Assembly (NCBI GenBank): GCA_036345935.2
Contig: JADWOT020000541.1
Coordinates: 1-64,000, forward strand
From: Taenia hydatigena
Lineage: Eukaryota; Platyhelminthes; Cestoda; Cyclophyllidea; Taeniidae
DNA length: 64,000 bases
Reading direction: 5' to 3'
In this document: positions 48,330 through 59,100 of the stretch, in pieces
How the letters are laid out: every line of letters begins with the position of its first letter
Position numbering within the stretch: the stretch's first letter is position 1
Program-made: the position numbers and the translations under genes
The notes under the pieces: generated by a model
What the model was told of the DNA's origin: nothing
The model's input: the letters and a program-made list of their open reading frames with translations, nothing else
Database searches by the model: none

Positions 48330-48440
48330 AGTGTTAGTTGCAAAATAGGTAAATACGCAGCTTGCACTAAAGAAGGCGAACTTGACATGGGGACTGTGGC
48401 TGCATAGAATGAACACAGTGTGGCATAGCAAAAAATGAGC
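48330..48440 (+). repeat. Short decayed fragment of arm module d, opposite orientation
   Basis: Matches the left arm near 33988-34080: AATAGGTAAATACGCAG, ACTAAAGAAGG, GACATGGGGACTG and AACACAGTGTGGC. It faces the copies at 44740-45960 head on, another inverted pairing within this repeat family. Confidence 0.65.
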
Positions 48441-49570
48441 GTTATTGGGTGGATGTTGACACTGGCTGCCACTGAATAAGGAAAATGAGTAGTAGGCCAG
48501 TTTCGCACAAGCATTATGGAACCTTCATGGTGTAGAAACAAACGATTTTAAAGCTAGTCAATGAGAATCATGGCGAGAATCGGCTTCAGCGCATCAGCGT
48601 GTTAATTGGTTGGAAGGCACAGTTGTGCTACTTAAATCGCCATTAGTAGCACTCAATATGGTAGTGGTCAGTATTTTGTTAGCCCCCTGTGAAGGACATC
48701 AGCGCTCACTCCTTCTCTTTTCCAGCATTTCGTTCTTTTGTCTCCTTTTGACCCGCTCCTCCTGCCCTGCTATATGTCCTCTCTAATAACCCTATCAAAT
48801 TGGTTGCACTTTTGATTAGTAAGCATTGTGCACCGACATCAGATGAGTAACCCTGGCTAAACGAGGCAAGCGTTGGTACAATCTCTTGCGTTCTACGCAT
48901 CAAATTAACATTACTAATATTAGCAGCAAAAAATGCAGTCCATTTTTGTAGGTGGTGCCTAAATCTGCTGCAACTGCGTGACTTATGATACCGCTGCACC
49001 TTAATCCCATTGCCTACAGTGCTGTCACACAGCTTGCGATTGTGTGCCATACTGTTATCGTAAATGCGTCGCCTTTCAACAGCCACACACTTGCTAAGCA
49101 TGAACCGTTAAAATAGAGTAGACCTTGAGCATGGTGCCTTCTCTCTTGCCACCCTATATCCCACCAAAATGTGAGCGACGCACCACACTCCACCTTACAA
49201 CATCGCACCACATTAGATGCTGACTGATTCACAGTATTAGTACCACACAGAGAGGGACCTGATGGCTTCGATTTGAGGCAACTCAACGAATGAAGTGTGG
49301 GCAGATCTGGCCTCCTCTCAATGCTATACCTTTCCTTACAACCAGAAATAGAGCGCACAAACCACATCAGCGAACTAAGACCACTTCTATAATAATGCTA
49401 GGCATTGAGATGCGAAAGGTAGCGCATAATCTAACGTACCTTTGACATTAAACTCCTAATTTTGTACTCTCTTGGGTAATCCGTGGCCCAATCGAGCTTC
49501 TCACTTCTCTAAAGATTCATTGAGGACATGGGCAAGGCAGGCTTAATTACCATAAAATTGACCTTTTAAA
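48441..49570. other. Gap between repeat copies
   Basis: No gene recognised. Minus-strand frames at 48706-49101 (131 codons) and 49014-49367 (117 codons) overlap each other and carry no identifiable motif. Confidence 0.45.
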
Positions 49571-50225
49571 TGCTAAACAGAGTAACGCACTCTTAGCAGG
49601 AGCCTGATAAGCCTGTGAAAGTGGATTTGCCGGTATTTTTGCTTGAAGCGCCCAATAATTTTACACATACGTGGCTCAGCAGCCCATACAAGTGTTGTAT
49701 GCTCAATTCGCAACTGAGTTTAGAGTCCATGCACCATCTCGCCATCATGGCATCACATCATCAAGAAAAGATGAGCATTTATGGTTTTGGCGCAAGTTAA
49801 GAGCACAATAGTCGACCGCTTCAATGCGCTATCATATTCTCTCCAGGAAGGTGTGAGGCAAGTTGGCATTACCTGATTTATCTGCAGTCACAGTCACACT
49901 TGATGGCCAGCTGGTCGGGTTTTAATGAGCTGTCGGCTAAATTGTTAAATGACTGAGAGCCGAACCATCCACGCGAACAGCTAATCTCCCATCTATACAG
50001 CAACTCTCTTGGGTTTGTTCATTGGCACGGTACGGTAGCAGAAGCCATAATATATCTTCCACGTCCTCTAAGGTACATACGCACCACCAACAACACCAAG
50101 AATTTAGATTCCGCACCGCAATCGTCCAATTTAACCAAATCATTGGCAAGTTTAGAAGCTGGACAAGCATTATTAGCCCCTCGCGGTGGCAGTACACGTG
50201 CGTTTTGTCACACGAAGGCGACCCG
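49571..50225 (+). repeat. Dispersed repeat E, copy E2
   Basis: Partner of the copy at 38311-38965 in the palindrome spacer. A 30-base block that precedes E1 (GATAAAACTACCATG, about 38281) seems to recur after E2 (GATAAAACTTCCATG, about 50402), hinting that the unit is permuted or that the element was once tandem. The 159-codon minus-strand frame at 49937-50416 overlaps the repeat and is probably incidental. Confidence 0.85.
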
Positions 50226-53200
50226 CAACGCTGAATTTGATTTATGTGGGACACTGTTTTGATAAAATGGCATATCGGTGACGAGGGGATTATCCAGAGG
50301 GCAGTGAATATCTTGTAAGTAAGTGACTTGCATCGTATAATGTAAATTGATTGCGTATAGCCAAGTAATACGGCTAATAACGGCATAAGTGTGCATTGAG
50401 ACGATAAAACTTCCATGGCTTAGTATGGCTGCACAGCCCTTCCATTTCACGAAAAAAACGATGGCCTTATGTTGCGAATAACGTAGTACTGGGCCACGTC
50501 GCGAATGCGTGACACAACTTTCGCTTAGGGCGCTACATTAAAAATTTACTGCACTCATTCATTCTTCACAGATTGCGCCAAAATTGCCAGCATTTAATCA
50601 CTCAAGTCGCAAAGTGCTTACATCCATTTTGTAAATGGATTTGTTTCGATCCCAACTGTTTGTCTATTTCTATGCAGAGTTCAGACCAACGCTTGGTCCA
50701 TTTTGCCATGGGTGAATGCGCTAAAGCATCCATCATCTAATTTCAAATGTGTAGTTTACCTTACGCATGTTTTTCAAGATCTGGAATATTTTAAAGCAGT
50801 AATGGATTGCACTAGCTGGACCAGCCTCAGTCACCCCTAGAATTACAAATTGCAACATCTAAACGCTATCTTACACTACAAGGTTTTCCTGTATTGCGGT
50901 ACCGTCTTCAGCTCTCTTTGCAATCGTTCCATCTGCGACCTCTCATAGCTGTGGAGATCTAGTGGTGCAATCCAAGGGTGTTTGATCTTCTACATGGCAT
51001 GAAAGAATTGTATGTCAAGGGAGCAGTCTCAATTTAAATGTAAAGCTGGTGTTCGGATTACATTTTGCTGGCGAAGCGTTGAACACTCGTTTCAAACAAT
51101 CTCAACGCAACATTAATTGTGCTCTAATGCTTCTGCATGCAATTGTTTCCATCAAGCTCAATTCCAGCTAAATACCATTCAAGTGTGAAACAGCGTCGAT
51201 TCTTAGACAGACTTCGATAGTCACTTTGAGGAATCACCAACCACTGAAATTGTTCTCCACCGTTATGCCTAGGAACGCTATCCATTTGGAGATTTGGGCA
51301 TCTTGTCAAAGTGGACTGGATTTGCATGCCTGCCTAATGCGCAATGGTTTCAAAGACTAATGATTGTGATAATAATTCAAAAAACGATGCATTCTTTACC
51401 GCACTGCTACAGGATTCCTCCATTTGCCTGAGCCGCAAAAAAAGTCATATGCTGAAATTTGCTATTACATCAGCGCAAATGACTAAGGATGCTGTGGTGG
51501 AGACATTGGTATACAACGACCGCAAACTTGTTGGCGTGATACCACAACCATGTTGCTCAGAATAGGGCACCTGCAGTTAATCACCGCATCAGTGATGCCC
51601 CAGTGATGGTGGATTACAGAGCCAACGCCAGCATTCAAGCAATAATTTTGGCTTAGACTCGCAAAATGAATACTAATGAAAACGAGACGAGGTCGTGATC
51701 AATCCATCCCTATCGCAGGTGTGTGACTAATTTGTTTATGCCAACTATATCGATCTACACAGTCTTCAGATACGTTGTTCTCTGCTGCTTTTAAATGAAC
51801 AGAACAATCTTGTTGAGCTTGATGGATTATGCCTTAGTAAAATGGCGTACTTACCCCTCGCTTCAATGAGGAAGCAGTTAGCCGGTCGATACCGATGCGT
51901 CTTGTCACAACGAGTAGGCGCTTGCATGCGAGTCGCCACTCGTGGATCGCACTCGCCTTCAAGTGGAGCTGATTGTTCAGGCTTAGAATTAAAACTTCGC
52001 ATTTCAAAATGCAAACTTATCATTGTTACCCTTCGTATCACTGTTTCTTAGTCATCTACCTTGAGTTAGGGCACTGAAACATTCCAGCTCGAATGGAATA
52101 CTCCAGGTCTTGCCTGCACTTACGGATGCCAAATGACGGAGCATGGGATGAAGACAGTTGTGAGCAGTGGACTTGGCACCTATGCGATAGCACGTCTTCC
52201 TTCTAGACAAGCTGCTTTCTAGTTTGCGATGCAGTATTTTGATGTTCAGCCACCTATCAAAATATTTTTTCTGTTTAACTCGCGCTTATCTGACGTTGGC
52301 TTCAAAGTGGAACTCGACCCTCTTATAAGTAAGTTAACGTAAAGCAAACTTTAGAAGCTAAAGTACACTAACAAGGTTGGTGAAAATGAAAGCACTCACT
52401 TGGTAAGTTCCTCATCTAATGGTACGTATAATACATTCTGCAGCCATGGCGTAGTTTACCACAAGCTGCGATTTGGGCTGCGGCATAATGCTATGAATTG
52501 TAATTTTAGGAGAATTTCGTAGGGTGTCAAAGGAATAGAAAATTGGCAAAGTTATTATGGAATAGTTTGTTTGAAAGCGTCCGTAAACACACCAGCGTCT
52601 TCTTCAACAAGGTGGTGAAAAATTATTCAATAACTTCCGAAGTGCAGAGCCGACACGGAGCGCTTTGTGTTTTACTTGTCAGTTTTAGCATTGATACAAC
52701 ACTTTAGTGTAACCATCAACGATCATTCGGATGTGAGGTGTGAATGAAAGAATCAATCGCATTCCTTTTCTAATAATTGTAAGGTAAAAAGACAATTCGG
52801 GTTGCGTCACACGTTGGATAGCGCGGCGGTCAGCATGCAGGATGGCTTGCATGAAATTGTCACAAATATTGCAGTTATAATTAACGAAACCAGTCCTAGT
52901 GGAATTCCGCCTCATTAAATCAACACATGGTTACTGTCATTCGCATCACTATGGGCAGTCTTGCGGTTTTATGCATACTGCAGTTCAATTCGCCACCCTT
53001 CTCATACCAAGTGGTTCCACAACCGCAATTCGTCCAAATGATTAAAAGGCAGCATAGAGCAACGTTGCATTTAATCAAATAGTAAGGCGATAAGGTACTG
53101 GTTGGAGAGTAATTAGGCTTGTCTGTTGCTCCAAGCGTATCCAGAGCGAGTTGTCTCAATGCGAAATTAGTCCATGAATGGTCTCTAGGGTACTGAGGAA

Positions 53201-55743
53201 GGTTTTACTGACTGACAACAGGAGGCAAAGAGAAGAAGGAAGTGACGGAGGATGGAATGTCAATGAGAAATCACCCATCGACAGTTAAGAATGACGATGC
53301 AGACATTCACCGTATCCTCCACTTTAAGCAAGTTGCATATTCTGATAGTCGATTCAGGCGGGAGGCAACCAGAGCATTCAATCGTTATTGAATAGATAAC
53401 AGGATAAAGGAATTGTGGTGGTGGTGGAGGCGACTAAGGAGGGAATATCTGAGTGTTGGTAAAGGTGAAGTAAGGAGAAATAAAGGGGGACTACTTAAAG
53501 CTACTGTTTCGAAAAAGTTTAATCATGGAATGATTGAATAACAGAGATGACGAGGTTTAAAAACAGAAACGAATTATCAAAGATTGCGCGTTATGAATCG
53601 AGATCGAGCGTTTGCGCTCGCCACACGCAAATGAAATCACACACCCTGGGTCGGACATGGACATGTGATCGGGTTTGGTCATGGACATGGACTCCAATGC
53701 TTCGCCCTGCTGAGTGTCTGCAATCAATTTCTTCCTGTGTTTTCATTCAAGATAGCCGCACATCAAATAGATTTTGGCATTTTAAGTGTTGTGAGTGACT
53801 GTGTTAGGCGTGGTGGGTGACAAATACTAGTTTTTTCAGATATCCGAAAATATCGTTTTATCACCCATGAGCGAGCTCATGGTTTGATTCAAGGATGTGG
53901 CAAAAGCAATCACTAAGAATGTGCGAGAACCTCTGACGCTTACGATCCTACACCATAATAACCATACTATGCGACCAAATCCAACATTTTTATTTCGAGG
54001 ACCCCTCCTCAATCAGCCATCTCATTTGACGAGCTCTACTTTTTTATTGTATCTGCTTTGACGGGCTCACTTCTGTTCGTGCGAAGCGTAAAACCGTCTA
54101 AGAGAGTCCTTCTTCGACCTGTGCTCTTTTATTGTCTACGATTTTGAGCTTTGAATGGTCTCATTACTCAACGGATTGCATTCATTAGGAGAAAAGAAAC
54201 GGCGGCGGAAGAGGAGGAATTCGAGATGGGTCCATTTCAAATTAGAGTGTGACCCTTGGCGCCGCAATCTTATCCTAAATTTTCGAACGGTGTCGCCTTT
54301 ACCTATGAAAACATCGATGATGCCACAGTCCTTTCGCCATCAAAGGAAAACGTCGACTTTGTTTTAATGAAACCATCAGGGCTGCAGCCAAGGCCATGTC
54401 ATCAGTGCAAGGGAAAGACTCTGAGAGCACCAGATAGATCTAACGGCCACATAAATGTATACTATACACCCTCCTGGAGGAAGCCAATCACTTGGTGGCA
54501 GAGGGGACTTGTTATGAGGTTGTAAAACCATCAATTTTACCATGCATCTTTTTAATCATTCACAGTAGAGGAGGGATAAATGACAGGAGTTGTTTATCGA
54601 CTACAAAGACCTTAAATCTATAGCTAAGAAGGATGGTCTTAATTTCTCTTGCGCAACTGATTAGATATATTACGTACACGGCCTATTGACCATCTGGTCT
54701 GCACGCAGCATCAGTGTATCGGCAAGTTGGATAGCAAAGGTGGACAAAACACGACTGATTTCATTATTGTTAAAAGCCATGGAAGCATATGGCGGTGGCC
54801 CTTCAAAGTTATAAATTCTGGAGAAATACCGAAGATCAAGATGCAGCACTATGGCACGACGGAGCAATTCATTGCAGAGCAGATCTCATCCACATAAATT
54901 GGCTTGTTCGTTAGTCTGCGAAGGTTCTTCCTTACTTGTCGAGCAGCTGCACAGCCAGTTTTACAAAGATGTGAGGCTCTCTTCTATTTTTATTGTGATG
55001 GTTTGCCGCAACATTGTTAAAGACTCATTGCACCAGATTGTAGCATTTTAAGTATTGTCGATTTATGGGTGATTAAAGGGTCGGAATTCAGTTAGAAAGG
55101 TAAATTTGGGCAAAGACTACATCAGAATTATGCGCGATCTCAGCGTATGGTTTGCACGTACCAAACGTTAACGAAAAATGTTGTAAACTCTGTTAGTGGG
55201 AACAAGGAATTACATCATTGCGAGAAATGTCTAAGAGGCCGTGAATGTGGTCAGTACGTGATGTAGCCGAAAAGAAAGCCAAAGCCGTTGTGCTTACGGT
55301 CACACTTATTGGATTATCTATTGCATCGTCACGAAGTGAGTGTTATGAAGCTCAATCTCTGCACACTTGTTGGGAAGACAAATTGCCCACAGCTGAGAAA
55401 GCATTTGACGCTAAGAGGTTATTTCCTTTTAACGTGATTCCCATCGGAACGTACATGAAGCGGGTTCAGTGGTTCGATACAGTTCGATGCTTGTTAGTAC
55501 CCTGAGACTTGTACACCAACAAAGGCAGTCACTATCTATGGAAGCCTTTGCCTGATTTCTCACCAACTAGGGCGTTTAGGTTTGGTCAGTCACTTACGAT
55601 TCGTAGACTAGGCATCACTTGAACCACCACCCAAAAGAGTTGGAATCACGAGAGCAACGTTGGGGATCTGCGAGCACGAGTATGGAGCTAAAAGGACAAT
55701 AAGCACGAGGGTCATGTGGAACAATTAGGGGAGAGGCGACTGG
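50226..55743. other. Long stretch with no recognised gene
   Basis: No domain, RNA gene or clear repeat is seen. The 86-codon frame at 55245-55505 has a signal-peptide-like start (Lys-rich, then AVVLTVTLIGLSIA, then SSRSEC) but nothing else to support it. Another frame at 54256-54525 has a CHQC pair and no further metal-binding pattern. Confidence 0.5.
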
Positions 55744-55750
55744 TATATAA
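55744..55750 (+). promoter_or_regulatory. TATA box of the Trp/Cys-rich candidate gene
   Basis: TATATAA followed by GG at 55744-55752. A start site about 30 bases downstream (near 55775) would leave a leader of about 30 bases before the ATG at 55807, a normal compact animal promoter layout. Confidence 0.5.
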
Positions 55751-55806
55751 GGTGACACCTTAGAGCACGCAAGTCAGTTTCAAAGAAAGCGGAGACAGCC
55801 AAAGAA

Positions 55807-56016
55807 ATGGAGTGGGGAAGTTGGCCATGCTCGTATCCGTGGAAGTGGGCACCGTGGAGTGAGGTTGCGAAGGGCTCACAATGTGGGCAGAAGTGGGCAT
55901 TGTGGTCTGTGGAGAAGCCGCAATGCTGGTCGCCGTGTGCGTGGCCGTGTGAGCAGAAGCCGCAATGGTGTTCGCCGTGTGCGCAGCCGTGGGGATGGTC
56001 GCAGCAATGGTGGTAA
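55807..56016 (+). CDS. Candidate small Trp/Cys-rich repeat protein, unknown
   Basis: A 69-residue frame starts at an ATG in good context (AAAGAAATGG) and stops at TAA. Fourteen residues are Trp and seven are Cys, with many Pro, Gln and Ser. Two related units of about 14 residues are seen near the C-terminus: KPQCWSPCAWP and KPQWCSPCAQP. There is no signal peptide or membrane segment, and I know no family with this pattern. The gene would be intronless and compact, with TATA box, short leader and poly(A) signal in the right places, a layout seen in highly expressed structural genes. Caution: the DNA is a GC-rich imperfect repeat with few stops, and all three + strand frames and one minus frame are open across much of it, so openness alone proves nothing. 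Confidence 0.4.
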   Translation: MEWGSWPCSYPWKWAPWSEVAKGSQCGQKWALWSVEKPQCWSPCAWPCEQKPQWCSPCAQPWGWSQQWW

Positions 56017-56130
56017 ACAGCGAACATGGCCGAGGTTGTGCTTACACTGATGCTAGTCGACAGTGCACACCTCTATCGCTTTCAACGTGCTACGAATGCC
56101 TCTATTCCTGGTTATCGCTTGCATCTAATT

Positions 56131-56136
56131 AATAAA
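56131..56136 (+). terminator. Poly(A) signal of the Trp/Cys-rich candidate gene
   Basis: AATAAA lies 115 bases after the stop codon, in AT-rich sequence, giving a predicted transcript of roughly 380 bases from the TATA-dependent start. Confidence 0.45.
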
Positions 56137-59100
56137 TGATTAGATACCTGTACTCCAACCCACGCGAGTCTTCTCTTTGGGGTTTCCTCCTTGGATGGAC
56201 GGGATGCATTAGCAAATTGGAAGTTATCTGAGAGTCTCCAACTGAATGCTCCATTACATGAATGGGCGAAAATACTGCCACATTCACCATGGTATTTTTC
56301 CCAGTTGAGTCAATAAGCACAACCTTTGATTTACATCACTTATTGGAGTAAACAAAAGGGTCCACGTATGAAAATAGCGTACTTTTGACGGAGAGTAGCT
56401 TTGAGGCTTGAATGTAGGTAAGCCAGAATATTTTTACCCCGTCTATTTAGTGGTTCGTACATGAAGCGATGGTACACATTCCTCAAAATCTTGGGCAAGG
56501 TAGTCGAAATTAAGCAAGACTGAACAATATAGAAACTAGTATGGTATTCATTTAGTTGGATGAATCTGAACTCATAGTTCTCCACTTCATTCCAAAGATG
56601 GCTCACGTTGACTCCTTTCTTCACCCCATCGTGATTCCATATGTAAAGATGTTGCGAATTTTGGAAGTGCAGAACGTCTGACTATGCGATTTTCTTTTCT
56701 CACCAACTCTCAGTGTTGTACTATTCAGCGGTGACTAATTTAACCTGCTTAAGTGATCAATTAATGAATGTCTGTCACCACATGTTTGGCGGTGCTACTG
56801 CTTCGGCTACCACTCTGCTGAGGAAGTGAAACAATGGCCTGCCTCTTCGTCGTTTTTGCCTTTTGCGTTCTCAATAACCTAACCTTCTCCTTCATAAGTC
56901 CTTGCTTCCAGATGGATGTGTAACATGCACTAACTCACGTCATGCGACCGGTAATAGTTGCACTTCTTTGTTTCATTCTCCATATGCGTAGCTTGCAGCC
57001 GATCAATTAGTAAACCTCATTAATGTAGGCAGGAGGACTAGCGACTTTCTATCCATTCTTGCAAGTGTGGTGGGCAAATAGGACTACAAATGTCCGATGA
57101 CGCGGTAATCTAGAGTCAAATACCCATGATATTCACTTAGCGGGTAAAGAAAGAATCCAGCTCGATCATTGTTGGCCGACTTTACCTCAGCAATATCTAC
57201 TGCTTAAGTGAGCGCATCCAATGTCTAAACTGAGCTCTTTTATGAGCATTGATTGCTGTAGTTTGCAAAGTAAGCAAAAGTTTGTTGTTTGTACTCTGAT
57301 CTGCTATAGTATGCACAGAAGTTTATTGATAAGCATTTTGAGGCTTCAGCGTTAAAAATACCAGATAGCGTGTGCTCTCCAGCTTTTGATAATGAAACGC
57401 AACAGTGCCCTCTGGCAACATGGCCCCTTAGCTAAATGAGAAATCAAACGCTGGTTTGATTTCGGCACTTAGCGAATACAAGGGGTAAGAACATGTCGGC
57501 GAAATTCTGATTCAAGTTGCTGCATGAATCAGGCACCCATTTAGGCGTCGGCCTCTGGGCAGTACGGCGTCGTTCTAGCATTACTCAAACTTCGCCTGGA
57601 CGAATTCAGAGTGATGCATAAACTATGCGCCATTGTCGCTAAGTGCACCGCATTATAATTATGATAAAGATGTAAATAACTGTCGCAATTCATCCTGCCA
57701 AAAGTGTGGTGGGTGTGCGCTATATACTACTTGTGCATACATAATTATTAGGACCTTTGCAACAAATTACCAGTTTAGATGATTAACGAAAAATTGATTT
57801 ATTCGGATGGTTGTTCATCTCCTCAAGTGCGATTGTCATTTTCACGATTTCGTCACAAATTTAAGCACGTGAACACGTAATTTGTAATGAACTAGCCAGA
57901 CGTTTTTCCGAGTTACTATCATGCTCCATGATGGATCTTGTATTCCTGCCATGTCGTTCCAAAAACTATGATCGTGTATACTTTTGTTTAACAATGATTG
58001 CTCAGCCTTTAATTTTTCAGTGGCAGCACTCACCATTTGATACGCAGAGGCAACATATATTAAAGTAAACTTAAGTGCAACGGAAAAGTGGGTTATTGTG
58101 CCTAAGCACGTGTTCAGCAGGTGCTTGTGTAGGCATTGGTGTGATTGCGAAGTCGAAACTTTTGTACTATTTATCTACTGTTCGTACGAATTCCAGAAAT
58201 GCAGCAAGATTTTATGCTGTGATATCGGCACTCGAATCCGCTCCATCAAAGTGCGCGCACTTTATATTGAAAGAAATTCTCGTCAGCCACATTGGAAAGA
58301 CGCAAAATACCTAATATTTTGCCTCTTTTGTTCACTTTGTGATGCTTTTAGGGTTCCTGGTCAACATGTAAAAGCTGCGTTCTTTTTCGGCCGCACCAGA
58401 ACTTTACTACAACAGATGATATTATGCAAGATGGTTACTAAATTAGAGCAGTTTACATGGATATTTGCCAAAGCATAAAATAATATTTGCTAAAGCGTCC
58501 CAGAGGGGGGCCTGCATTTGTAAAGCATTAGAATGGGCCAATATGGATGGCGGTTTTTCATCCTCATTTGGAAGGACAGATGGTGATTCACGGGTGAAAT
58601 AACCTTTCAGCCTTCTTCAAAATCGACGCCTTCTGCATACATGCCCTTTTTGTCACCCTAAATAAATTTTCCGCTGATATTATCATAGGCTCAAGGATGG
58701 TGACACTTTCGTTTTGCGAGAAGCCTCCTCTTCCTGCTCATGATAATGGCTTAGAGTTGACGTAATTTTTCCTTTCTGACCTTGTACTTTCCAATTTAAT
58801 CAATATTTTTCACCGATGCGTTGCATTAAGCGCAATGGGACGCAGCAGAATTTAATGCAACATCTTATTTTCTCGTCGGAATGAAACTGGAACCTAAACC
58901 GAATGTTTGCGTCAACTCTCACCTCCATGCACTACGGTGCCAAGTATTTGGCCGAAATAAAGAAGCACAGAACGAAATGCATCCTTATGCCATTCCTCGA
59001 ATTGTGTTAATTCTGTTTCTCTAAGCAATTGGTGCGGCACCACCATAGACCCTGCAACACGTTCCACTGATCGAGAACCACACTAGATGATTAGGAAGAA

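Noticed and set aside
49937..50416. 159-codon minus-strand frame, the longest in the window
   Set aside because: It overlaps repeat E2, and the related copy E1 does not keep the frame open.
55245..55505. 86-codon frame with a signal-peptide-like start as a secreted protein gene
   Set aside because: Only the hydrophobic start supports it; no promoter, poly(A) signal or known domain, and the length is unexceptional.
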